A stretch of DNA of 64,000 bases from positions 2,480,001 through 2,544,000 of the forward strand of contig CP032931.1 of NCBI GenBank assembly GCA_003666485.1, in the 5' to 3' direction. Shown in pieces: positions 39,862-48,103 of the stretch. Position numbers and translations under genes: made by a program. This stretch comes from Levilactobacillus brevis. Its GTDB lineage: Bacteria; Bacillota; Bacilli; Lactobacillales; Lactobacillaceae. Numbering within the stretch: the first letter of the stretch is position 1; every line of letters starts with the position of its first letter. The notes below the pieces were generated by a model. That model did no database searches. It saw only the letters and a list, made by a program, of their open reading frames with translations, and was not told the origin of the DNA.

Positions 39862-42318
39862 TCAACTAGGGACGTTCGTCAACTCCCAGTCGATTTCACC
39901 GGAGTAGTTGCCTTGCATGGCACTTCCGTTGATCTTCAGCAGAATGCCTTGATCATCAGACCAGTCGGCTGCAATATCAGTCTCCGTATCATCACCAGTT
40001 GCCTGTCCGGTGGCAATTAGCGTTGACATGTCATTGGACAAGGGGTGTTGCGTGCCGTCGCTGTCGACATAGATCAACTGGCCGTCTAGGGGCGTCTTCA
40101 CGGCCGTATTGTCGTTCAAGGTCATGCCCGCCGTCCGCGCAACGAGCTGCCAGCCGGCCTTTTGCCGAGAATCAACGACCGCTAGCGCCCACTTAGCCGA
40201 CCGCTTAATCACCGTCGCGGACCCACTCAGCACGGTCGGCTGAAACACCAATGGCCCACTGGTGCTACCGAACCCGTAGCCACTGGTTGTGACGTCAACC
40301 GAATCCGTATTAGAACGCTCTTCGGACGACTTATTGGTACTGTAAAGCTCGATGGTATTGACGCCCCTCTTTAGCAGACTGTCATCAACAGGATAGCTGA
40401 AGACCCATGGATCAACACCGGGCATTGCCAAAATATCAGTTAAGGCCTTGGATCCCTGATCAACGTGATTGACTACTAGATGAACAATGATGTCCTCAGG
40501 CTTCATAGCGGCCGCTCCAGCATCAAGTCCATAAGGATATTTGGCTTGACCCACAATTTGGGCAGGTTGACCTGACCCGTCCGCAACGTTTAACGTACTG
40601 TCTTCCGGACTAATGGTCATTTTTAAATTGGACGCCTTCACGTTAAAGGCAGGCAGACTTGCGGCGGCCGAGGCGTTAGACCCGTTGAAGTAACTGGTAG
40701 CCTCAGCCTCCGTTGCCGCATCGGCACCAACTGTCCCATAAAGGGTAATCTTGGCCTCATCTGAACCGGTCAACGTAAGACCGTTGCCATCACTACCTAG
40801 ATTAACGGGCAGCGTTGTCCCATCACGTTTAGAAATATCCACCTCGGCTCGGGACCCATCGGGATTCTCAATGCTCCCAGACGTCAGGGTGATACTGTTG
40901 GGGATGTTCAGTGCGGCATTAACCTCTTCCCAATCTTTCGAACCACCGCTCCGCTTAAACGTATAAGCCAGTTTGACTGGCATTCCGCCAGAAATCGTCG
41001 GCGTAGAACTGGTATCAACCGGTGTATAATCATTCGAATCGTTGTCTTGGATACTGAGGGTGGCTGTGGCACTGTTCACAACGTCACCCGGTACTTGGTC
41101 AAAAACTACCAGGTTGTTTTCCGTACTTTCTCCCGTTGACCCCGTAAATCCCCAACGAACTTTGGTGCTTCCGTTTTCCAGCTTAAATTCGTCTAGTTTA
41201 AGGGGAACGGTTGCTTCATTGGCTGGTTGCTTCGGCTGGCCAGTATCGGAATTTTTGTCATCGTAAACATATCTCATTTTACCAATATTAGTACCATTAG
41301 TTGGGGGCGTATAGGTTAAGGTCACGTGATGCCACCGGTGATCCGTCATCTTATCGGTCGTGGCGTCAGCATTTTTCCCTTCGTCTAGGTAACCTAAATG
41401 TGTCATTTTGTAGAAATAATAAGTACCACGATAATCTGAGGAGAACAATGTTGGATACCAAGTAGTTGCCCCTAACAAGTTAGTTGCCCAAATATTCGTT
41501 TTCAATCCTGCTGCTCCCACCGCTGTATAGGTACTGGCACTGCCTGGGTAGTTCGAAGCGATATGGTTATTACTACTACTAATCGTTCCCGCCGCCCCCG
41601 TTGCATCGCCTGAAGAATCAAATTGATTGTAGTAATTTCCATTGTCAAATGATGACGGGTACGTGTCGTTTAAATCCCACTGGACTAATTTCAATGGATC
41701 TTCCTGGTTACGATGCGTATCGAATTCCAGTGCCCAGCTTCTATCAATTGCGTTTTGCCCTAAATCCATTTTCTGCCAACTTTGTGGGTCCATCCCCCAA
41801 ACACCCATACTCTCCCCAACGCCAGGTGTAATGACAGTATTCTTATCTTTATCAAGCGCTGTCGACTTAGAAAAGGCCTTCACGCCTTGTGTGGAATTCT
41901 GCAGAACAAACGCCATGCCATCGCCTAACCCTTGATTGACAAACGCCTGCTCAGTACTGGTATATATCCACATGCCCGTTCTTTCCGGCTTGGCCAGGTC
42001 AAATACCGCGTCGCGCGACCAAATGGCTCCCCAGGAATTTTTCTCACCAGCCTGCGAAATCTTGATGGCGGAATTAGTTGTGCTCCCGGCATTAACAATC
42101 TCTGCTTTGTTGGTACCATTAGCTTCCACGCCATTATCGCCATTCCAAAAATAACCACTGTACTCGGACGAATTTAAATCGACCCCCTGTGGTGCTCCGG
42201 TTAAAGCGTCTTGATAATTATAATAGCGTGGCTCTGCCGCATCCGCGGGTATACTCGACCACAGCCCAAGCCCGGCCGTAGCCAAAGTTATTGCCGCCGT
42301 CACGATTCCTTTCTTCAT
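39862..42318 (-). CDS. Secreted L-type-lectin / WxL-domain surface protein
   Basis: 818 residues. A signal peptide (KKGIVTAAITLATAGLGL...ADAA) is followed by an L-type lectin-like domain at about 30-360 (WSRDAVFDLAKPERTGMWIY, GDGMAFVLQNS, SWALEFDTHRN, HHVTLTYTPP). Middle beta-rich repeats follow. The C-terminal part has two WxL motifs, AGWQLVAR and IDWELTN. WxL domains bind peptidoglycan non-covalently, and no LPxTG motif is present. It probably displays a carbohydrate-binding domain on the wall for adhesion. The usual WxL cluster partners are not seen here. Confidence 0.88.
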   Translation of the reverse strand: MKKGIVTAAITLATAGLGLWSSIPADAAEPRYYNYQDALTGAPQGVDLNSSEYSGYFWNGDNGVEANGTNKAEIVNAGSTTNSAIKISQAGEKNSWGAIWSRDAVFDLAKPERTGMWIYTSTEQAFVNQGLGDGMAFVLQNSTQGVKAFSKSTALDKDKNTVITPGVGESMGVWGMDPQSWQKMDLGQNAIDRSWALEFDTHRNQEDPLKLVQWDLNDTYPSSFDNGNYYNQFDSSGDATGAAGTISSSNNHIASNYPGSASTYTAVGAAGLKTNIWATNLLGATTWYPTLFSSDYRGTYYFYKMTHLGYLDEGKNADATTDKMTDHRWHHVTLTYTPPTNGTNIGKMRYVYDDKNSDTGQPKQPANEATVPLKLDEFKLENGSTKVRWGFTGSTGESTENNLVVFDQVPGDVVNSATATLSIQDNDSNDYTPVDTSSTPTISGGMPVKLAYTFKRSGGSKDWEEVNAALNIPNSITLTSGSIENPDGSRAEVDISKRDGTTLPVNLGSDGNGLTLTGSDEAKITLYGTVGADAATEAEATSYFNGSNASAAASLPAFNVKASNLKMTISPEDSTLNVADGSGQPAQIVGQAKYPYGLDAGAAAMKPEDIIVHLVVNHVDQGSKALTDILAMPGVDPWVFSYPVDDSLLKRGVNTIELYSTNKSSEERSNTDSVDVTTSGYGFGSTSGPLVFQPTVLSGSATVIKRSAKWALAVVDSRQKAGWQLVARTAGMTLNDNTAVKTPLDGQLIYVDSDGTQHPLSNDMSTLIATGQATGDDTETDIAADWSDDQGILLKINGSAMQGNYSGEIDWELTNVPS

Positions 42319-42964
42319 GCACGTAACCCCCTCGTCCAGACGAACTGAACTTCTTTACTTTCCTCAACTTTTTGCCCTGCTTCGTTTATGAAAATTTTTA
42401 TTTTTTATTGTCCAAGCGAAAACACCCATTAGCGTACTGAGATCTTGTTAAACTTACAAGATGCCGCTGACAAGTGCTTGGTTAAAATATTTAACGTTCC
42501 TAATAGATATAGTGTACCATCAACCGCCCGAGATAGTAAGGATAATTATCAATCATTTCTTGCTTGGTTTGTTTTTTATAATTGTTTTAATATCAGCGTT
42601 TTAAGCGGATTCACAAATTCAGATAACTTAGATAGCATAAGATTTGGTTTTCATGTGATAACTTCATTTTTCTTCACAAACATCTTATTATGTAACTATA
42701 ATTTTTAAGCTTAAATGTAAGCTCTCCAATACCCAAGCTGACAAACAACAAATGTATACTATCGGGTTAGCCGAATGTCTATCAGTTTTCTCCAATCCTG
42801 TCACTATCAAAAAAATCGTTGCCGTGACAGTACAATCTGTCTCAAGCAACAACCACTAAAGATTGGCCAGCACGTACTACCTGTTTCTCAGAGTTTACCC
42901 GCGCCTAAACTGGTCTAGTCCACACAATTTACCCGCAACTAACGCATCCAAATTTTATGATAAC
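42319..42964. other. AT-rich gap upstream of the lectin gene
   Basis: No convincing gene is seen. An 87-codon open frame at 42445-42708 lacks a ribosome binding site and has no recognisable features. The AT-rich DNA probably holds the lectin-gene promoter, but I could not choose one. Confidence 0.4.
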
Positions 42965-43003
42965 GAAAAAGCCCACAAGCGCTGTTTTACCAACGTTTGT
43001 GGA
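42965..43003 (-). terminator. Terminator downstream of tRNA-Glu
   Basis: Minus-strand stem CCACAAACG/CGCTTGTGG followed by T5. Confidence 0.75.
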
Positions 43004-43010
43004 CCATTTA

Positions 43011-43084
43011 TCACCCGCACGGGGCTCGAACCCGTAACTCCGCCTTGAGAGGGCGACGTCTTAAACCAGTTTGACCAGCGGGCA
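43011..43084 (-). tRNA. tRNA-Glu (anticodon CTC)
   Basis: The T-arm ACGGG/CCCGT around TTCGAGC and the anticodon stem TCGCC/GGCGG with loop CTCTCAA give anticodon CTC. The D-arm reads TGGTCAAACTGGTTTAAGAC. The acceptor TGCCCGC/GCGGGTG closes with two consecutive G-U wobble pairs at its end. No CCA is encoded. A terminator follows. Confidence 0.85.
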
Positions 43085-43266
43085 ATGTTATCAACTAGCA
43101 GTATCTAATTTACGCTATTCTCCCAATATTGTCAATCCTTGAATGAATAAAATTACACAGAAATGGGAATTCATACAGGAATTCGTCTTTTTTCGGCAAA
43201 ACTGGTTGACACCAAAAGCGTAACAAGTTACTATTAAATAGTTGTTTACGCAACGTAGATTCTTAT

Positions 43267-43339
43267 TGGGTATTCGCCAAATTGGTAAGGCAGCGGACTC
43301 TGAATCCGTAATTTACTGGTTCGAGCCCAGTATACCCAA
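43267..43339 (+). tRNA. tRNA-Gln (anticodon CTG)
   Basis: The acceptor TGGGTAT/ATACCCA is fully paired. The anticodon stem CGGA/TCCG holds loop CTCTGAA, anticodon CTG. The T-arm is ACTGG/CCAGT around TTCGAGC. No CCA is encoded. It is divergent from tRNA-Glu and points towards the integrase gene. Confidence 0.92.
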
Positions 43340-43357
43340 TCATAGATTAATCACAAG

Positions 43358-43400
43358 TCATCATGGTAGCTGCTCAATCCCGCCATGATGGCTTTTCTTT
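43358..43400 (+). terminator. Terminator of tRNA-Gln
   Basis: Stem TCATCATGG/CCATGATGG followed by CTTTTCTTTT. Confidence 0.75.
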
Positions 43401-43421
43401 TACTTCCTATTGTGAATAGCA

Positions 43422-43460
43422 ACTACGAGTTGACTACCAAAGACGTAGTCAACTCGTAGT
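43422..43460. repeat. Perfect 16-bp inverted repeat beside the integrase gene
   Basis: ACTACGAGTTGACTAC and GTAGTCAACTCGTAGT flank a 7-base loop. There is no strong T-tract on the minus strand, so it may be an integrase or excision binding site rather than a terminator. Confidence 0.7.
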
Positions 43461-43517
43461 CAAAAACATCGTTACTTTCTTAGCAACCAGCTTTTCCCAT
43501 CCGTATACCCATAATCA

Positions 43518-44651
43518 TTAAAAATTTAAATAGTTGGCGAGTTTTTCCGTAGCCTCGTTCCGCTCCTTGTCGGTCACAGCAGTGTAAATGTCTAAGGTCG
43601 TCTTGTAGCTGGCGTGTCCCAGTTGGTCTTGCACTGATTTGATCGACGCCCCTGCTTCAAACGCTAGGGTTGCGTAGGTATGCCGGAAAGCATGCACGGT
43701 GACGTGCCTCAATCCATACTTCTTGAGTGTATGCTCCAACCACTTTCTGGGCTTCGTCGGCTGGCACATCTCGTTGTTTTCGTTGGCAAAAACCAGATTG
43801 TTCCCTCGGTTGCGTCGTCGCTGGTCAAGTTGCCACCGCTGTAGAATACGACACGTCTTCGGGTCAATATAGACGGTTCGATTGCTGCGGATGGTCTTAG
43901 GCGATTGGACGAGCAACCGGGCGTTGTCGCCCCGTGATTGCGTCTTAGAGACCGTCACCGTGCCCTTGTTGAAATCAATATCAGACCACAGCAAGCAGAG
44001 CATTTCAGACTTGCGCATACCACTGAACGCCGCTAACCGGAAAAACACGTTGGCCTGCGGGTCGTTGGTATCATCATTCAAGCATTCAAAAAAGTGTTCA
44101 AGTTCAGCCCGGTTAAAATAGTTTTCCAAATTCTTGCGGGAACGATTATCCTTGTTAACGGGGATGATAACCCGTTTCGCCGGGTTGTCTTTGATGAGTT
44201 CCATGTTGATGGCAAAGTCCAAGACACTGGCAGCATAGTCTAACAGCGTATGGTATTTCGTCAATCCCGCTTTGAACCACCCGTTAATAGCATTTTGGCA
44301 AACCGCCATACTGATCTGCTTGACCCGGTAGCTACCGAATACGGGGAGGATGTGCAACCGAAATAGCCGCTTAGTGGTCGCCCACGTACTTTCTTTTACC
44401 GTGTTCTGATATTGCGGGAACCAACGCTCGTAAACCTCTTTAAAAGTTGTATCGTCCCGTTCATCCGGAAGGCCATTGGTCATTGCGTCACGCCTTAGAC
44501 GCGAGCTAACCAATTGGGCTTCCCTTTTCGTCTTCAAACCACGACGAGTCGTTCGGCGCGGCTTTCCCGTGAGTGGATCAATTCCCAAGTAAACCTGAAC
44601 GCGGTAGCGGGTATTTCCGTTCCTGTCCTGATACTTCTGGATGCTAGCCAT
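43518..44651 (-). CDS. Phage-type tyrosine integrase (orphan)
   Basis: 377 residues: an N-terminal arm-binding domain (KYQDRNGNTRYRVQVYLG, FKEVYERWFPQY), a core-binding domain and a catalytic domain. Catalytic residues seen are the Arg in FSGMRKSEML, HAFRH with H320 and R323, H346 in LGHASYKTT, and Y356 in LDIYTAV. ATAGGAGGTCATATC precedes the ATG. The 3' end points at tRNA-Gln, about 180 bp away, consistent with integration at a tRNA. No phage, excisionase or plasmid genes follow, so it looks like the remnant of an element. Confidence 0.92.
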   Translation of the reverse strand: MASIQKYQDRNGNTRYRVQVYLGIDPLTGKPRRTTRRGLKTKREAQLVSSRLRRDAMTNGLPDERDDTTFKEVYERWFPQYQNTVKESTWATTKRLFRLHILPVFGSYRVKQISMAVCQNAINGWFKAGLTKYHTLLDYAASVLDFAINMELIKDNPAKRVIIPVNKDNRSRKNLENYFNRAELEHFFECLNDDTNDPQANVFFRLAAFSGMRKSEMLCLLWSDIDFNKGTVTVSKTQSRGDNARLLVQSPKTIRSNRTVYIDPKTCRILQRWQLDQRRRNRGNNLVFANENNEMCQPTKPRKWLEHTLKKYGLRHVTVHAFRHTYATLAFEAGASIKSVQDQLGHASYKTTLDIYTAVTDKERNEATEKLANYLNF

Positions 44652-44750
44652 GATATGACCTCCTATAGACTTTGGCAGGGCAACGACGTTTCCAAATATC
44701 CCCCCTATTATCCATCTGAAGGCCCTTTTCTGAAAGTCAGGAGAATCCCC

Positions 44751-44819
44751 GTGATTTTATTTGAATTGGCGGACACGCCATTTCATTGGGTTTGGCGTCA
44801 GCTTATCCGTGACGATTAA
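44751..44819 (+). CDS. Possible 22-aa small protein
   Basis: A GTG start at 44751 has AGGAG 7 bp upstream. The peptide begins MILFELADTPFHWVWR and is amphipathic. No family is known. It sits between the integrase (divergent) and the SOS-regulated gene. Confidence 0.3.
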   Translation: MILFELADTPFHWVWRQLIRDD

Positions 44820-44839
44820 CCGACTGGTGAAATTTCCAC

Positions 44840-44868
44840 TTGCATTATCGAACACTTGTTCGTATAAT
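44840..44868 (+). promoter_or_regulatory. Promoter with LexA (SOS) box
   Basis: TTGCAT (44840-44845) and TATAAT (44863-44868) are 17 bp apart. The spacer contains CGAACACTTGTTCG at 44849-44862, which matches the Gram-positive LexA/DinR consensus CGAAC-N4-GTTCG exactly. LexA bound here would block RNA polymerase. Confidence 0.9.
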
Positions 44869-44887
44869 AACTGAAGAGGTGATGATC

Positions 44888-45145
44888 ATGAAGCAACTTG
44901 CCATCAACGGTAAACTCATTAGCGAGCCTAAAGTGCTCAAACTCAGCCCCCTGCTCATCTTTGCCAAGATCACTGATGACGCAGGCCAACAGCAAAACTG
45001 CTTGATTCACCAGCACGGGCTTAATTTTCTTTACCAAGCGACTGCGGGCGCCCACGTGGCGCTGTTTGGCCACTACAACCAGCGCCACCAGTTTGTGATT
45101 ACCCATTTCACGGTTATCGCTAGCACAACCGCTGCGGCTTCTTAA
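44888..45145 (+). CDS. Small OB-fold-like protein under SOS control
   Basis: 85 residues from MKQLAINGKLISEPKVL; GAGGTGATGATC precedes the ATG at 44888. The pattern of short beta strands (LAINGKLI, LLIFAKIT, NCLIHQ, HVALFGHY, QFVITHFTVI) resembles a single small OB-fold as in nucleic-acid-binding proteins, but I cannot name the family. Its promoter has a consensus LexA box between -35 and -10, so induction by DNA damage is expected. It ends at a strong terminator and is a single-gene unit. A role in DNA repair or element mobilisation is inference. Confidence 0.75.
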   Translation: MKQLAINGKLISEPKVLKLSPLLIFAKITDDAGQQQNCLIHQHGLNFLYQATAGAHVALFGHYNQRHQFVITHFTVIASTTAAAS

Positions 45146-45164
45146 CAATTAAATTGAACGACTA

Positions 45165-45216
45165 AAAACCACGAGCAACACCCCGCCTAATCAGGCAAGT
45201 GTTTGCTCGTGGTTTT
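45165..45216. terminator. Terminator of the SOS-regulated gene
   Basis: Stem AAAACCACGAGCAACAC/GTGTTTGCTCGTGGTTTT with an inner GCCT/AGGC hairpin. Confidence 0.85.
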
Positions 45217-45376
45217 GCTTTCCCAAGTGTCAGTCATCTGAGCTTGGGAAAGTGAAATCAGCCGCGGTCAGGGAACTTTTGTGTGGAAAGACCGACCGCC
45301 GTCAGATTCCCAATGAATTCAGCTAATTAGCTGCTTTCGGCATTGCCACACCCGCGGGGATGCAGCAATGGACTAA

Positions 45377-45952
45377 CTAGCCCCCATAATTGTCGTTGTA
45401 ATTGTGACCCTTGGGATTGGTTTGCTTAGCCAGCTTCTTGCTGGTGTAGTAATACTTGGTGTCAACTGGTCTGGACGGCAAAATCGTGTCATGTAAAACT
45501 TTGACTTTTTTGCCCTTGACCTTAGTCGTCACAACCTTGTATTGTTCCAACGCCCGCTTGTAACTCATGTTTGGCAGGTAGTCTGTATCCCAACCGCCGA
45601 TGCGCGTCTTGCCACCAGACTTGTAGGCAAAGTACCAGTTGTCTTTGCCCTGCTGCAGTTTCTTGGCTGGATCATATTGATGCAAAATATACTTGTCCTT
45701 GCGAACTTTGCTAGTATCCCAACCGTTCCAGCTGACGTTAACCTTCTTCGCCGTGAACTTCAGTTTACTGTAGACCAGCTTGCCCTTTGCGTTCTTCTCG
45801 TAGTGATACCAAGTCCGCCGCAAAGATTTAGGGAAGGTCTTCAACGACTTTTTGGCCTTGGCATCTGCCGTCATGCCGGGTGTGGCGACGGTCACAGCCG
45901 CGCCCATGGTAGTCGCCACCATGATGGCGCTAAAGATTTTCATTAGTTTCAT
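45377..45952 (-). CDS. Small secreted basic protein
   Basis: 191 residues. The N-terminal signal peptide ends near GMTADAKAKK. The mature part is Lys- and Tyr-rich (RRTWYHYEKNAKGKLVYSKL, KDKYILHQYDPAKKL, NWYFAYKSGGKTRIGGW), typical of exported Lactobacillus proteins of unknown role. AAAGGAGCTAACAAAC precedes the ATG. It is the last of four consecutive secreted-protein genes on this strand. No catalytic motif is visible. Confidence 0.75.
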   Translation of the reverse strand: MKLMKIFSAIMVATTMGAAVTVATPGMTADAKAKKSLKTFPKSLRRTWYHYEKNAKGKLVYSKLKFTAKKVNVSWNGWDTSKVRKDKYILHQYDPAKKLQQGKDNWYFAYKSGGKTRIGGWDTDYLPNMSYKRALEQYKVVTTKVKGKKVKVLHDTILPSRPVDTKYYYTSKKLAKQTNPKGHNYNDNYGG

Positions 45953-45992
45953 GTTTGTTAGCTCCTTTAGTCTAAATTAAATTCACAATAAA

Positions 45993-46706
45993 TCAGTTTA
46001 AATCATTTACTGCTGTGCTGAGTGTCTGTGCAAACGTCCCCATGCTCGAAGCAGTCTCATCAGTATTATCAGTGACAGGTTCAAGTTTGTCTAAGGAATT
46101 AGCCATTGCATCTAGACTTGCGCGTTGTGAACCAGAAAAGCGGTTCTTAAAAACATTGTAGACGTTAATCAAAGCGTCCCTATCTTTGGCAACAACTTTA
46201 GCATTCCCGTCTTCGCCATAGTATCCGTCGGTCCAGGTATACTCGATCGATGTAGCCATGTCCCCATAACTACGGGTGTAAGGTTCAGATTTATCTCCCC
46301 CATTGACTGGCATCAATGCCTTCATATAAGCCGTATAAGTATTGTTCAACCGCTTTTGCTTATTGAACGGTGCCTTCCCAGCTGTCAAATACTTCTTGTA
46401 GATCCAACCGGCCTTCTTCCCAGACTTGATGTAAGCCAGGGTTGCCTTCTTACCATGGTTCTTGATAACGGCTTTCTTCGTCGCCGTCCAAGTCGTGTAG
46501 CGGTACTTGCTCATCTTGTATTTGCGATGGGTCAGCTTGGCACTACTATAAATGTTGCCCTTCTTACCGTGATACGTCTTGTGAGCGAACTTACTGGTTG
46601 AGATGACCTTGACCTTGCTCTTAGCGCTCGCCGGCGTAGTCAAGCTTGGTGCGACTAACACGAAACTCAATGCTGCAATGAGACTTACTTTGAATAATTT
46701 CTTCAT
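45993..46706 (-). CDS. Secreted protein with SH3-like cell-surface module
   Basis: 237 residues. A signal peptide (KKLFKVSLIAALSFVLVAPS...ASA) precedes a basic module with YHGKKGNIYSSAKLTHRKY and GKKAGWIYKKYLTAGKAP. This resembles the GW/SH3-like wall-binding modules of Lactobacillus surface proteins. The C-terminal half is acidic and helical. It probably associates with the wall. The substrate or role is unknown. It is 17 bp from the neighbouring metzincin-like gene, so a shared transcript is likely. Confidence 0.75.
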   Translation of the reverse strand: MKKLFKVSLIAALSFVLVAPSLTTPASAKSKVKVISTSKFAHKTYHGKKGNIYSSAKLTHRKYKMSKYRYTTWTATKKAVIKNHGKKATLAYIKSGKKAGWIYKKYLTAGKAPFNKQKRLNNTYTAYMKALMPVNGGDKSEPYTRSYGDMATSIEYTWTDGYYGEDGNAKVVAKDRDALINVYNVFKNRFSGSQRASLDAMANSLDKLEPVTDNTDETASSMGTFAQTLSTAVNDLN

Positions 46707-46722
46707 AATTTTCCAGTCCTAT

Positions 46723-47295
46723 CTAGAACGGTATGTTCTTATATAATTTTTTGAGATTCTTCTTGTCATACTTCGTTGGCTTATCAGCCTTAAACGTTGT
46801 GTTGTTCATGATACTATCATAATGATTCGTCCAATTTAGGCCTAATGCATCTCCAATCGCCATTCCAGCCCAACCACTTCGCTCAGCCTTATCAAAGTAC
46901 ATATCCTTCATCAGCTTTCGGGACAGTTCTAGCGGATACCCAATATCCTGGGTTTGACTAACGGTGCCATCCTTTTCTTCCGTGATGAAATAACTTCTTC
47001 CATACGTATACGGACTTTTTTTCCCAGCACTCTTAGTCGTCGTCAAAACCAGCTCCGCTTCAGAAGCGCGGCTCGTCTTGACCAGCTTCACGACCTTCAG
47101 GTTATTCCAGTTTTTGACCGCCTTACGCCACACACTCTGGTAATAGCTTCCCGTAGAACTAATATGATACGAGATTGTTTTTTGGGGAAATCCTGGTTTG
47201 GCCTTAGCCTGGGCGCTAACTGACCCTATACCTAGGCAACCAAGTCCGACGATGACCACTAGGCTTAGCAAAACTCTTTTCCTCAGAGATAACAT
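46723..47295 (-). CDS. Secreted metzincin-like protein lacking the HExxH site
   Basis: 190 residues from MLSLRKRVLL; GGGAGGCAAAGT precedes this ATG. A signal peptide (LSLVVIVGLGCLGIGSVSAQA) is followed by a matrixin-like pattern: ISYHISSTGSYYQSVWRKAV, then WNNLKVVKLV and, near the C-terminus, AIGDALGLNWTNHYDSIMN. In active relatives this last segment reads HELGHALGL...SVM. Here the zinc ligands and catalytic Glu are replaced (MAIGD at 145-149). It is therefore probably a non-catalytic homologue. It lies within the secreted-protein cluster. Confidence 0.72.
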   Translation of the reverse strand: MLSLRKRVLLSLVVIVGLGCLGIGSVSAQAKAKPGFPQKTISYHISSTGSYYQSVWRKAVKNWNNLKVVKLVKTSRASEAELVLTTTKSAGKKSPYTYGRSYFITEEKDGTVSQTQDIGYPLELSRKLMKDMYFDKAERSGWAGMAIGDALGLNWTNHYDSIMNNTTFKADKPTKYDKKNLKKLYKNIPF

Positions 47296-47303
47296 ACTTT
47301 GCC

Positions 47304-47347
47304 TCCCAACTACTTCCCAACTACTTCCCAACTACTTCCCAACCTTA
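47304..47347. repeat. 11-bp tandem repeat between two secreted-protein genes
   Basis: TCCCAACTACT is repeated three times, plus a partial fourth. It overlaps the stop codon of the upstream gene and ends just before the ribosome binding site of the next. Confidence 0.85.
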
Positions 47348-47859
47348 AAACTCTTATTCGCCGACAACATCATAAACGCCTTCAATCCGCTCTTACTGGT
47401 GTACCCGGCCCGCAGCGTGACCTTCTTGACCTTCTTCGTCTTGAAAGTCTTCTTAAACGTCAGCTTCTTGGTCAGCTTGGCGTACTTGATGCCATTCTTG
47501 GTGATGATTCTCACCTGCTTAGCTGGCGTGAAAACACTCAGTGGAATGTTCGTGACGACCAGCTTACCGGACACCTTCAGTGACTTACCCGACTTAGTAC
47601 GCTTAGCCTTCACGTTGGTCAGCTTGTACGTCCAGCGGTTCTCCTTAACGCCATCTTGCGTGATCAGCCCTAGCTTAGCGGCTTGGTGGGGCGTATACGT
47701 CTGGCCCTTGTAGGTCACGATTGTCTTGCCATTGACAACCGTTTCAACGGATGACACCTTCTGTTGCTTTGCTTGAGCCACCGTTCCTGGACTCTCCACG
47801 GCGACGGCGCCTAAGGTTACCGTTACCAGCAACCCACTGACGAGTTGTCTCAACCTCAT
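47332..47859 (-). CDS. Small secreted basic protein
   Basis: 175 residues. A signal peptide (RLRQLVSGLLVTVTLGAVAV...VAQA) is followed by a very Lys-rich mature part. YKGQTYTPHQAAKLGLIT and the beta-rich LKVSGKLVVTNIPLSVF stand out. No family is identified. It is the first gene of the secreted cluster. The stop codon lies inside the first unit of an 11-bp tandem repeat, so slippage could change the spacing to the next gene. Confidence 0.72.
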   Translation of the reverse strand: MRLRQLVSGLLVTVTLGAVAVESPGTVAQAKQQKVSSVETVVNGKTIVTYKGQTYTPHQAAKLGLITQDGVKENRWTYKLTNVKAKRTKSGKSLKVSGKLVVTNIPLSVFTPAKQVRIITKNGIKYAKLTKKLTFKKTFKTKKVKKVTLRAGYTSKSGLKAFMMLSANKSFKVGK

Positions 47860-48049
47860 ATGTAAGTTCCTCCTTCTACTGCGCAGTGGTCACACCCACT
47901 GCCGCCTTGTTGCGGGAGCTACGGACGGCCATCCCCCATCACTGGCGATCAGCCGACCGGTTCCCCCTAAACAATCTAAATCATACACTATGAGGGTGAC
48001 ACACTATGACACTTGAAAAATATTTTTACCCAAAAACGCCTTTTTCGCA

Positions 48050-48094
48050 AAAAAAATCGCCCATTCAGCCAATTAATCCACTGAATAGACGATT
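48050..48094 (-). terminator. Terminator of yfhO
   Basis: Minus-strand stem AATCG..ATTCAG/CTGAAT..CGATT followed by T8. Confidence 0.85.
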
Positions 48095-48103
48095 ATCACA
48101 TCA

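Noticed and set aside
42445-42708. Possible 87-aa gene upstream of the lectin gene
   Set aside because: The region is AT-rich and the frame has no ribosome binding site or recognisable feature.
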